64,000 nucleotides of DNA from Megamerina dolium (lineage: Eukaryota > Arthropoda > Insecta > Diptera > Megamerinidae), in assembly GCA_963854835.1 (NCBI GenBank), contig OY978530.1, positions 9,384,872-9,448,871 on the forward strand, given 5' to 3'. The notes under the pieces are model-generated. The model was not told where the DNA came from. It made no database searches and was given only the letters and a program-made list of their open reading frames with translations. The position numbers and the translations under genes were made by a program. Below are positions 20,305-30,296 of this stretch, in pieces (position 1 is the stretch's first letter; each line of letters begins with the position of its first letter).

Positions 20305-21555
20305 ATAAATAAAAATAAAAAGAAATGAAATAAAAAACCATTTTTATAGTTTAAGAAATTAATCGTAATTTAGTTTATATTAGTCTCAGTGTCTTCACAG
20401 TAATAGTCACCAATAAAAGTGGATGTGTTTTGCATCTCTCCATTGAGAGAGTCGAAAAAGTGATTGATTTCGGTTTAAAAAATTTAATATATTGCGAAAA
20501 GACGCTAAATAAACTCAAGCAGTTATTTCTATGGTTTTTTTTATTGCTTATACAGATAAGCAGAAAGAACAATAAAATCAAAGAAAAAATAATAATATAG
20601 TTTGCAAACATTTTGTTTGTAATATGAGTGTTCAGCGCTCTCCTCTCCGGCAACGGCAATCGCCAGTTAATGTGTGTGTAAACCATAATTTGCAATCACC
20701 CGCGCGTAGTAAAGCGAAAAAGAAGTCCACAAAATTCAAAACAAATGAATTCAACAAAAATTCAAAAGCAGAACACTGCCCCTATTAGTGCGAAAAATAG
20801 ATACGCTCTGCTTTCAGGTGATGAAAGTGACGAAAATATTATCTCCAAGAAAAATTTCAAACCCCAACCCATTTTCTTAAGAGAACGCAACTCAGATAAG
20901 TTGATTTCCAGAATTACAAGTTTTATAGGACCAAAGAATTTCCACGTTGTACCTATTCGCAAAGGCCAAATTGAGGAAACGAAAGTGCAAATCTACTAAA
21001 ACTTATTATCGCAGTAATTGCGGAATTTGATGCTGGACAAAAGAATTACTACACATATCAGCTAAAAAGTAGTAGAGGCTTAATCGTTGTACTCAAAGGC
21101 GTCGAACCCAACGTTGATATTAACGAAATCAAACTTGCTCTTCAGGAAGAAGGGTTTCAAGCCAAAACAGTATTCAACATTCTCAACAAGAGCAATATAC
21201 CTCAACCGTTATATCGTATTGAGCTTCAGCCTGAAACAAAAACCCTAAAAAAAGGTGAAGTACACCCCACATATAAAATTTGATATTTATTACATCGCAA
21301 AGTCACAATCGAAAAACACCATAAGAGAACTGGACCTCCTCAGTGCAGCAACTGCCAAGAATATGGACATACTAAGACATATTGTACCCTGCCAGCAGTT
21401 TGTGTGATTTGTGTAGATCTCCATAAATCAAACATATGCCCAAAGTCTAAAGGCAATGCTAGCATGAAAAAATGCAGCAATTGTGGAGGTAATCACACGG
21501 CAGAGCTTGCTCCGCAGAGGTTGCTCCGTATATACCAGTACAACTCTAAGGCTAA

Positions 21556-22735
21556 TGCCCCTATTGCGGTTCACAACTTTTGTAACAGTTTGGTCGCCGT
21601 CGAGAAATTCATATTGCCGTTCTCAACTCGACTAGCGGCTGATTTTTTTGATTGTGTGCATTATTTTTGTGGTATTGCCGTTTGCAACTCTGTTTCAGTT
21701 TGGTCGACAAGCACGTTAAATATACACCACTGCTCATAAGCAGTTGTGTTTGCATCAGTTGCAGTTTACTTTAAACTAATAAAGCCAAAAATAATGGAGA
21801 GATCGTAAGTAATAATTAGCTTGGCTTCATATAGTAATTTCTCAACATTTTATACATTTTCAGAAGTTTAAAAATTACAACCAAAGCTCAATTTGAGAGG
21901 CTTGTTCAACTAATGGACCAGAATCCAAGCTAACAAAGTAGACGTGAATCTAAGAAAATAAGATTTTTTTTAAAATAATTTAAGTTATCTTCCATTTACC
22001 AAAGAGACTGAAATGAATTTAAAAAATAAATAAGAGATAAATTTATTGAGCTTGGAAAGAACGCATTATATTATTTCTGATACTCCTTGCAGCGTCTGTT
22101 TCGTCTCCAATACATCTCATACTTCTTTTAAAACAAGTGACATTGTAGATTGAGCCACTCCTATATTGAAGTCATTGCCGCTGCTCTTCTGGTAGCTTCC
22201 ATCAGCGAAAAATCTAAGAGCAGTACACAATTTCAATATTGGTGGTATAGATACGACACGCACAGATTTCTTGAAATGGTCTTTTACGTCATCCAGCAAA
22301 AAGCAAAATGCCTCTTTGCTCAGTCGAAAATAGCTAATAAATCTATAAAAAAATTTATTATTTGCTTTTATTTATTTTGAACAATATTTATACTTTTCGC
22401 TAGGTAGTTCAAGAGGGTTAGAGTCATCACGAATTTTTCTCCGTAAGCGTAGCAAATCAATTTTCGCGTCTTCGTTTTCATCTTCATAAAACAAATCTAC
22501 ACTCATATCCATTTTAAATAATTTTCACAGCAAAACACAATTGTATATATCCTTAATTTTTGCTTTTAATCGACCACTTTTCTGTCATAAGTGATATTTT
22601 AAGCTGGTAACGCCATAACAATTTCAACCGAAAACAGTGGTGTACCACAATACCAAAAAATAGTTTGGTCTTGTTGAAGTCGGGTCGACTCTAAGACGAC
22701 CAAACTGGGTTGAGTGGTGAACCGCAATAGGGGCA
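21556..22735 (-). mobile_element. PIF/Harbinger element, 1180 bp, TAA duplication
   Basis: The terminal inverted repeats TGCCCCTATTGCGGTTCAC (21556-21574) and its perfect complement (22717-22735) are flanked by TAA (21553-21555 and 22736-22738), the 3-bp TWA duplication typical of PIF/Harbinger. It is inserted in Jockey ORF1. Inside it holds a minus-strand transposase N-terminus (22117-22512) but no complete transposase, so it is non-autonomous. Confidence 0.93.
22117..22512 (-). pseudogene. HARBI1-like transposase N-terminus, truncated
   Basis: Exon 1 (22512-22394) starts MDMSVDLFYEDENED. A 51-bp GT..AG intron (22393-22343) follows, then exon 2 reads FISYFRLSKEAFCFLLDDV, VRVVSIPPILKLCTALRFFA and GVAQSTMSLVLKEV before a TGA at 22117. 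This is the N-terminal helix-turn-helix region of Harbinger transposases. A few more related codons (DVLETKQTLQGVSE) follow the stop; the DDE domain is absent. It is a different subfamily from the 19556-20304 pseudogene. Confidence 0.85.
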
Positions 22736-23689
22736 TAAATTTCTACGCTAGCAATAAACCTCTAAAACCAGTTGAGCAAACTTAGATAGCCAACTCAAGT
22801 AAGAGCAGAAGCACTCACTGCCCACCCAACAGCCAAGTACCCTTGAACATTTGCTTCAAACATTAATTCAGAATATGTACCAATTCATGAACTCAATGCA
22901 AACAATGATGCAAGAAATGATGAAAAATCAATCGATGTTACTCCAAACATTGCTATCCAGACCAAGAGTCGTCTCAAGATATGCCACTGGAACGCCAACG
23001 GCTTAAGCCAGCACCGTTTGGAGCTAATTCAATTCCTTGAATCCAGCCAGATCGACATAATGATGATATCTGAGACCCATTTCACTGACAAAAATTGCTA
23101 CCAAATACCATATTACAAACTGTACACCACAAATCATCCGCATGGTAAGGCACGCGGAGGAAATGCCATATTGATAAAAAGCAGAATAAAACATCATGTT
23201 CTCGAAGATTTCAGTAGCGTCTACTTGCAAGCAACATCTATATGTCTGGAAGAATACATCTCTAAGCTAGTAATATCTACGATATACTGTCCCTCAAGAT
23301 ACAGTATTACCGAACAGCAATATAAAGAATTTTTCTCAACTCTTGGTAGCAAATTCTTGGTTGCTGGCGATTTCAACGCCAAACACACTCACTGAGGCTC
23401 CCGCTTAATAACTCCAAAAGGCAGAAGACTATGTTCAATCATCATTAACCACGGCTATGATGTTATTTCAAATGGTCAACCTACATATTGGCCGACGGAC
23501 AAGAGGAAGATACCCGATCTCATAGACTTTGGAGTCGCCAAAGGTTTGCAGATGGAAAATATCTCCACAGAGTGTAACTATGATCTATCATCTGACCACT
23601 CACCCACGGTAATATCTATAAAATCACCAAGCCCCCAATGCAATTGCGTTAGAAAGAAAAGAGACTGGTTGAAATTTGAGAAATATATT

Positions 23690-24110
23690 TTTCATTTTCA
23701 TTTATTTTCATTTTAGTTCACATATAAGATATAATCATCTTTCACATGCGCATAGTAAACATGAAATAACAACTTCAATGATATTAACAACAAATTGCTT
23801 AAAAAATAAAGGTATAAAGTAAATAAAGTATAAATTCCCATATTCCTCTAAGTACTGTATTAAGAAATGGACACGATGTAGACTCAGCACTCGAAAAATT
23901 CAACCAGCTGCTCTCATTAGCTCAGCTCAGCTCAGCCACCTGCACAAGGGTATATATAGCCCATACAAGAACTGAACTAGAAGGAACTAGGCTAGAAGGA
24001 ACTGTGAGAAGGGTTTGGCTTTTGCAAACCACCTAAAAAGTGTGTTTACACCCAATACACCCTCTTCACAGTCCTCATTACCAAAATTAACTTCTCAACC
24101 TTGCTCAATA
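23690..24110. other. Non-collinear inserts within Jockey ORF2
   Basis: Between the endonuclease (ending near LKFEKY) and the RT, about 180 bp of AT-rich sequence precede a short homologous piece (GHDVDSALEKFNQLLSLA, about 23870-23930). Another unrelated stretch follows, with CTCAGCTCAGCTCAG and AAGGAACTAGGCTAGAAGGA near-repeats, before RT resumes at about 24130. The origin of both inserts is unknown. Confidence 0.45.
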
Positions 24111-25250
24111 ACGCTCAAAATTAAAAAAAGGACATATTCAAAGCAATTTATAAAGATTTAAACCCAAAAAAATCACCTGGTCCAGATAAAATTACCGGTA
24201 AAATGATAAAAGAGCTAACTCCGGCTTCAGTAATTCATCTCAGGCACATTTTCAATGCTATCCTTCGTATTAAACACTATCCCAAATGCTGGAAAACTTC
24301 AAAAATTATTATGATAGCAAAACCAGGAAAATACCCTACAAAAGTTGCATCGTACAGACCTATCAGCCTCCTGCCTCTACTCTCTAAAGTATTCGAAAAC
24401 CTACTTGTCATGAATATAACTCCATTTATTAATCTCAACCAACTGATTCCCCAACATCAGTTTGGATTTAGAAAACAGCACGGCACAATCGAACAAGTCC
24501 ACCGCATTGTAACTCTGATAAGGAACACTTTTGAAGAAAAAAAATATTGCTCAGCTGTCTTTCTTGATATCACTCAAGCTTTCGATAAAGTATAGCATGA
24601 TGGCCTTATTTGTAAATACTCAAACTATTACTGCCTGCAAATGTCTCCTCATTGCTTAGTAGCTACCTCACGAAAAGACAATTTCTCGTACATCACAAGG
24701 ATTACACAACAAATCCATTGGATATTCACGCTGGCGTTCCTCAAGGAAGCGTTTTGGGTCCCTTACTGTATCTTTTATACACTTCAGATATGCCCAGCAA
24801 TAACTATACATTCATATCGACCTTTGCTGATGATACGGCAATATTTTTCTCTTGCTCTAACCCCATAGAATCTACTAAACTCCTGCAGACTCATGTCGAT
24901 TCTCTCGAAATCTGGCTAGCAAAATGGCGTATAAAAGTCAATGAATCGAAGAGCGTACATGTAACCTTCACGCTAAGGCTAGATACATGTCCCCCACTTA
25001 AAATTAATGGCCAATCAGTTCTACAATGTTCCTCAACAAAGTACTTGGGTATTCACCTCTACAGAAGGCTGACCTGGAAAAATCACATAGAGGCAAAGAA
25101 AACTCAGATCAGGCTTAACATTAATCAGTTATGGTGGCTGTTACACAAAAGATCAAAGTTGTATTTCGAATACAAAAAGCTATTATATAAAGCAATCCTG
25201 AAACCAATATTTACTTATGGTATTCAGTTTTGGGGCACCGCATCTCCCTC

Positions 25251-26349
25251 TACTTACTTACTTACTTACTTATGTGGCCATAACAACCGAATATCGATTT
25301 AGGCCGAAAATAACATGCTTCGCCAGCCATCTCTGTTCTTCGCTAGCTGGCGCCAGTTAGAAATTCCAAGCGCCGTCAGGTTCTCCAGTACTTGGTCTTT
25401 CCACCGGAGGTTTGGCCTTCCTCTTTTGCGTCGTCCTCCAGCGGGTTCCGAATATAACACCTTCTTAGCTGGAGCGTGTTCTTCCATTCGCTCGACATGA
25501 CCTAGCCAGCGCAGCCGCTGGATTTTGATGCGCTTTACTATGTCAATATCGGCATACAGCTCGTACAGCTCATGGTTGTACCTTATTCGGTACTCGCCAC
25601 CAACGCAAATAGGTCCAAAGATCTTGCGTAGGACTTTTCTCTCGAAAACTCCAAGTATTCGCTCATCCGAGGTGGAAATTGTCCAGGCTTCAGCGCCATA
25701 TGTTAGGACAGGCATGATGAGAGACTTGTAGAGTGTAGTTTTCGTTCTTCGAGAGAGGGCTCGACTTCTCAATTGCTTACTCAGCCCAAAGTAACACCTG
25801 TTAGCAAGAGTTATCCTACGCATGATCTCCAAGCTGACGTCATTACTGCTGTTAATGCTGGTTCCAAGATAGACAAAGTCCCTTACTACTTCAAAAGCGT
25901 AGTTGTCAACAGTGACGTGCTGTCCAAGACGCCGGGACTCTTTGTTTGTTGACACTAGATACTTCGTCTTGCCCTCGTTCACCGTGAGACCCATCCGACG
26001 CGACTCTGAGAATGCTGCACTGACTGCTCGCGTGTTCATGCCGATTATGTCAATATCGTCGGCATACGCTAACAGCATGACACTTTTGTTGAAGATAGTG
26101 CCATTATGTCGTAGATCAGCAGCTCGTATTATTTTCTCCATAATAAGATTGAAGAAGTCGCACGATAACGAATCACCTTGTCTGAAACCCCGTTCGGTAT
26201 TAAACGGTGCGGAGAGGTCCTTCCCAATTTTCACTGCACAACGGGAGTTATGCAGTGTCATTCTACAAAGTCGAATGAGCTTTGCAGGAATACCGAGGTA
26301 ATCCCTTACCGGACTGTCGAAAGCGGCTTTATAATCAACAAATAGGTGG
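25251..26349 (-). mobile_element. RTE copy B, 5'-truncated
   Basis: The minus strand reads from HLFVDYKAAFDSPVRDYL through AYADDIDIIG to the ORF end (25299) and an AAGT-type tail at the 25251 side. The nucleotide sequence is very close to copy A, and 355 codons remain open. Small deletions remove a few codons after VRDYL and after FSE. It interrupts Jockey ORF2. The 5' junction lies between GGTGG and ATAACG at 26349/26350. No duplication was detected. Confidence 0.92.
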
Positions 26350-26948
26350 ATAACGTTAACATCCATCGAGATTTAAATGTACCCACAATTTCTGAGGAAG
26401 TTGCAATGTCCTGCAGAAGTTACATTCAAAAATTACACAATCATCCGAATCCCCTTGCTAGGCAATTGTTGCTGAGCACGGGGCATCGTCGATTAAAAAG
26501 AAAAGACACACTGAATATGCTGTGAAATTGCTATATGTGATGGAACGTAGGGAATATCACATAATTTTAGTTAGTTTGTAAGATTTGAATACTTATTGTT
26601 AGTTTTTAAGTATTTTAGAAAGATTCAATAAAAAAGCTTATTTAACAAAAAAAAAGTATATATTATAGCTACTAGTTATATAAAAATAAACAACATGAAT
26701 TATTTTAATTTAAAAAAACTTATTGACTATGATATTTACAAGGCGTAAAAGTATAAATATAAGTTTAGTATTCTTAAGGATAAAAATTGCAACTAAAAAC
26801 TCAACTAAAATACATTCTTTGGAAATACTTAATATATTTCATAAAATAAAAAATCAGTACAGATTTACAGAGTATGTAACACTGAAAACTAATAACGCGC
26901 GAATGAATATTCACAGGTATAATAATAATAATAATAACCATAAACTAC

Positions 26949-27125
26949 TTAAGCTTTTTTCCCCTCCAAGATTTTTTCTAGTAAGCTGTGGATTTTATTC
27001 ACAGCCTCCAGTTTTTCTCTATGCCGTCTTTCACGACGTTCTTCCTTTTGTTGTGCTATATCAAGCAATGTCTCTTGTACGGACTTGGCTGTCTTTTTTT
27101 TTACTTTCCTCTGGCTACTTAACTG
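26949..27125 (-). pseudogene. C-terminal coiled-coil part of Myb/SANT-like protein
   Basis: The minus strand reads KKKTAKSVQETLLDIAQQKE and ERRERRHREKLEAVNKI, ending LEGKKA and a TAA at 26949-26951. Charged helical tails of this type end many Myb/SANT (trihelix) DNA-binding proteins of insects. The matching N-terminal domain is 2.1 kb away on the same strand (29256-29498), on the other side of a mariner-RTE chimera and two TA tracts. The link between the two parts is inferred. Confidence 0.5.
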
Positions 27126-27128
27126 CAC

Positions 27129-27166
27129 TATATATATATATATATATCTATATATATATATATATA

Positions 27167-27259
<93 letters not shown>
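27129..27259. repeat. (TA)n tract, left of mariner-RTE chimera
   Basis: A near-perfect TA repeat with two CTATA interruptions. A second TA tract (29165-29255) borders the other end of the chimera. Confidence 0.95.
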
Positions 27260-27263
<4 letters not shown>

Positions 27264-27423
27264 ATTAAAAATGCGGGATTTACAACAGATGGCGTAGTTC
27301 GGGATATAAGCATCAGACAATACTGAAACTTTATTCATGTCATAACCTCATTCCATTGCTTTCATTTTCAGTATGTGTCATTTGCCCGGAGTGTAAACAA
27401 CATAGTTTTTTTTGGCTCTCAAT

Positions 27424-27946
27424 ATGTTAAGTTTTGTGCCAACAAAACAGCATTTGCGGGAAGTTTTGATTTACTTCTTTAATTTGGAGAAAAGTTCAGC
27501 TGAATCGCATCGATTACTCTCCGAAGCTTATCCGGAGTGTGCTCTTTCAGTTTCAACATGCGAGAGGTGGTTTGTGCGTTTCAGAAGTGGTGATTTTGAT
27601 GTGGAAGACAAAGAACGTCCAGGACAGCCGAAGAAGTTTGAAGATGCTGAATTGGAGGCATTACTCGATGAGGACTCGTGTCAAACGCAAGAAGAACTTG
27701 CCAAATTGTTCGAAGTTACACGCCAAGCCATTTCCCATCGATTGAAACTATTGGGAATGATTCAAAAGCAAGGAAATTGGGTACCGTACGAGTTAAAGCC
27801 GAGAGACGTCGAAAGGCGATTTTTCACTTGCGAACAGCTGCTCCAAAGGCAACAAAGGAAAGGTTTTTTGCATCGCATCGTTACTGGTGATGAAAAGTGG
27901 ATCCACTACAACAATCCCAAGCGAAAAAATTCAGCTGCACTTTTCT
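27424..27946 (+). pseudogene. mariner transposase, N-terminal half
   Basis: From ATG 27424 the frame reads MLSFVPTKQHLREVLIYFF, then SGDFDVEDKERPGQPKKFED, LDEDSCQTQEELAKLFEV, QGNWVPYELKPRDVERRF and LHRIVTGDEKWIHYNNPKRK, the last holding the first catalytic Asp (TGDEKW). These are signature segments of mariner transposases close to the mauritiana (Mos1) group. It breaks off at about 27946, where RTE copy C begins; the other two catalytic residues are absent. The preserved half has no stop, suggesting recent truncation. Confidence 0.92.
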
Positions 27947-29163
27947 CCGTATCAGTGTGGCTTCAGACCTAGTAAATCCACCATCGACCAGATTTTCACA
28001 CTGCGCCAAATCCTGGAGAAGACCCAAGAAAAACAGAGCGCTACACACCACCTATTTGTTGATTATAAAGCCGCTTTCGACAGTCCGGTAAGGGATTACC
28101 TCTATGCAACAATGTCTGAGTTCGGTATTCCTGCAAAGCTCATTCGACTTTGTAGAATGACACTGCATAACTCCCGTTGTGCAGTGAAAATTGGGAAGGA
28201 CCTCTCCCTACCGTTTAATACCGAACGGGGTTTCAGACAAGGTGATTCGTTATCGTGCGACTTCTTCAATCTTATTATGGAGAAAATAATACGAGCTGCT
28301 GATCTACGACATAATGGCACTATCTTCAACAAAAGTGTCATGCTGTTAGCGTATGCCGACGATATTGACATAATCGGCATGAACACGCGAGCAGTCAGTG
28401 CAGCATTCTCAGAGTTGCGTCGAATGGGTCTTACGGTGAACGAGGGCAAGACGAAGTATCTAGTGTCAACAAACAAAGAGTCCCGGCGTCTTGGACAGCA
28501 CGTTACTGTTGACAACTACTCTTTTGAAGTAGTAAGGGACTTTGTCTATCTTGGAACCCGCATTAACAGCAGTAATGACGTCAGCTTGGAGATCATGCGT
28601 AGGATAACTCTTGCTAACAGGTGTTACTTTGGGCTGAGTAAGCAATTGGGAAGTCGAGCCCTCTCTCGAAGAACGAAAACTACACTCTACAAGTCTCTCA
28701 TCATGCCTGTCCTAACATATGGCGCTGAAGCCTGGACAATTTCCACCTCGGATGAGCGAATGCTTGGGGTTTTCGAAAGAAAGTCCTACGCAAGATCTTT
28801 GGACCTATTTGCGTTGGTGGCGAGTACCGAATTAAGTACAACCATGAGCTGTACGAGCTGTATGCCTATATTGACATAGTAAAGCGCATCAAAATCCAGC
28901 GGCTGCGCTGGCTAGGTCATGTCGAGCGAATGGAAGAACACGCTCCAGCTAAGAAGGTGTTATATTCGGAACCCGCTGGAGGACGACGCAGAAGAGGAAG
29001 ACCAAAACTCAGGTGGAAAGACCAAGTACTGGAGAACCTGACGGCGCTTGGAATTTCTAACTGGCACCAGCTAGCGAAGAACAGAGATGGCTGGCGAAGC
29101 ATGTTATTTTCGGCCTAAATCGATATTCGGTTGTTATGGCCACATAAGTAAGTAAGTAAGTAA

Positions 29164-29165
<2 letters not shown>
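27947..29165 (+). mobile_element. RTE copy C, 5'-truncated and fused to mariner
   Basis: Similarity to copy A starts at CCGTATCAGTGTGGCTTCAG and continues through AYADDIDIIG to the AAGT-repeat tail (29146-29165). A frame of 330 codons (27887-28879) reads across the junction. A one-base loss near 28790 then shifts the frame, and the last part (28930-29118) continues separately. The tail runs directly into a TA tract. The 5' junction with mariner shows no obvious duplication. Confidence 0.9.

Positions 29166-29255
<90 letters not shown>
29165..29255. repeat. (TA)n tract, right of mariner-RTE chimera
   Basis: A pure TA tract immediately following the AAGT tail of RTE copy C. Together with 27129-27259 it may be the expanded target in which the chimera sits. 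Confidence 0.95.
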
Positions 29256-29257
<2 letters not shown>

Positions 29258-29498
29258 TTGAGCTCTTCTTCAAAATCTATTTTTTGCCCCTGAGGTGTTA
29301 TTATTTTCCACTGCAATTTCCTTCCTTCTTATGACTCTCTTGTACTTTTCTTCGCACTGCTTCGGACTTTTGTTTTGCAGCTCCGACAAAATTTTGTCCA
29401 CATTTCTCTTTTATTTTTAAACATTTTTAGTGGACCAATTTTAGCTAAGTAGGGGGTATATTTGTCCAATAGAAATCTCGTCTCTCCATCCGACCACA
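29256..29498 (-). pseudogene. Myb/SANT-like (trihelix) DNA-binding domain
   Basis: The minus strand, after an acceptor-like TTTTAATCAG, reads WSDGETRFLLDKYTPYLAKI and GPLKMFKNKREMW. After a one-base shift it continues LSELQNKSPKQCEEKYKRVI and [10 protein letters not shown]. The spaced tryptophans and the CEEKYKR motif are typical of Myb/SANT-like domains of insect nuclear proteins and of the accessory Myb protein of PIF/Harbinger transposons. The frame shift, a stop near 29270 and separation from its C-terminal part indicate an inactivated gene. Whether host- or transposon-derived cannot be told. Confidence 0.6.
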
Positions 29499-30027
29499 CT
29501 GATTAAAATGCAATGATTAGAAATAGTAATTTTATTTTTCGCTTTACTCATGCTGCATAGTTTAATAATGGAATTTCTCCAGCACTTAGATTATTAATTT
29601 TATTTTACATTTTTTTAGGCAGTCTGTTTTTACAAATATTCGTATGCTTGTGTGATGTCTTCTTTTTATATATATGAGCACTATAACAGTACATTTCCAA
29701 GTGTAATATTACTTCTTCTTCTTCTTTTCTTACATGAAAAAGGTAGCATTTTTTCGGGTAGCAGGCAACACAGTTGGCAGAAGTGTTGCCATTTAAAGGG
29801 CTAGCACCTTTATTGAGAAAAGAAACCGCTGATAGAAAATGAAAATTCTTTAAGCGAGAGACTCTCTTTTCATTTCTTAGTACTCTTTGGTATACAGTAT
29901 GTTTTCTGTTAGTTTTGTTGTAACTTCCAACGAATACAATAAATAATCGTGTTTTGTGTGTTTTCTTGGTGAATAAATACAGTTTCTATCATAAGAATAA
30001 CACCAACGCATATATAATACAAAAGTT

Positions 30028-30165
30028 ATGGCGGATGATGATAATGACAACTATATTGTAAAAAATAAAACATATTGCAAAAAAGTAAAAAAACAAAAAC
30101 TTAGAAACAAGGGGCATGAGGTACGAAAGCCTATGTGCATTTTCGTGACACATAAACTGCATTAA
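30028..30165 (+). CDS. Possible first coding exon, unidentified
   Basis: An ATG in good context (AAAGTTATGG) starts MADDDNDNYIVKNKTYCKKV, followed by lysine-rich residues. A donor-like GAG|GTACGA occurs at 30120/30121; unspliced, the frame ends at 30165. The acidic start followed by basic residues would suit a nuclear protein. No downstream exon was found, because a Tc1/mariner-superfamily element starts at 30192. This could equally be chance. Confidence 0.2.
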   Translation: MADDDNDNYIVKNKTYCKKVKKQKLRNKGHEVRKPMCIFVTHKLH

Positions 30166-30296
30166 TTACACAGATCAAATGCACAAAGCTACAGGGTGAT
30201 TTTTTAAAAGCCTTCGGATTTGCTTTAAAAAAAACACATACAATTTAGAGAAATGTATGAAAACTTTATTTGAATCGATAGAACGATCTATATAAT

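Larger units (their letters stand above)
20745..22960 (+). pseudogene. Jockey-like ORF1 (nucleocapsid-like) with CCHC knuckles
   Basis: The frame starts MNSTKIQKQNTAPISAKNRY at 20745 and shifts near 20990. It continues with NYYTYQLKSSRGLIVVLKG and then cysteine knuckles CSNCQEYGHTKTYC and CVICVDLHKSNICP, plus CSNCGGNHTA, the set of retroviral-type CCHC motifs seen in Jockey ORF1 proteins that coat element RNA. Coding resumes after the Harbinger insertion with a methionine-rich stretch around 22870-22960 that overlaps the start of ORF2. Frameshifts and the insertion inactivate it. Confidence 0.8.
22936..26525 (+). pseudogene. Jockey-like ORF2: endonuclease and reverse transcriptase
   Basis: The endonuclease has LKICHWNANGLSQHR, MMISETHFTD, GDFNAKHTH and a region ending LSSDHSPTVI. 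The RT has KKSPGPDKITGKMIKEL, SYRPISLLPLLSKVFENLL, AVFLDITQAFDKV, GVPQGSVLGPLLYLLYTSD and the catalytic FADDTAIFFS. Stops occur at 23393 and 24593, and several frameshifts are present. RTE copy B cuts it after TYGIQFWGTASPS (25250). The C-terminus resumes at 26350 with RDLNVPTISEEVAMSC and HPNPLARQLL, ending at a TGA at 26523-26525. Confidence 0.88.
20620..26656 (+). mobile_element. Jockey-clade non-LTR retrotransposon with two nested insertions
   Basis: ORF1 has zinc knuckles, ORF2 has endonuclease and RT, and the 3' end has AATAAA near 26626 and a poly(A) tail at about 26648-26656. It is interrupted by the Harbinger element 21556-22735 in ORF1, by extra AT-rich sequence between endonuclease and RT, and by RTE copy B (25251-26349) near the end of ORF2. 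The 5' boundary is approximate and no target duplication was found. Confidence 0.85.

Noticed and set aside
26723..27268. 181-codon plus frame upstream of and into the TA tract
   Set aside because: Ends in YI repeats and lies antisense to the better supported Myb/SANT C-terminal block.
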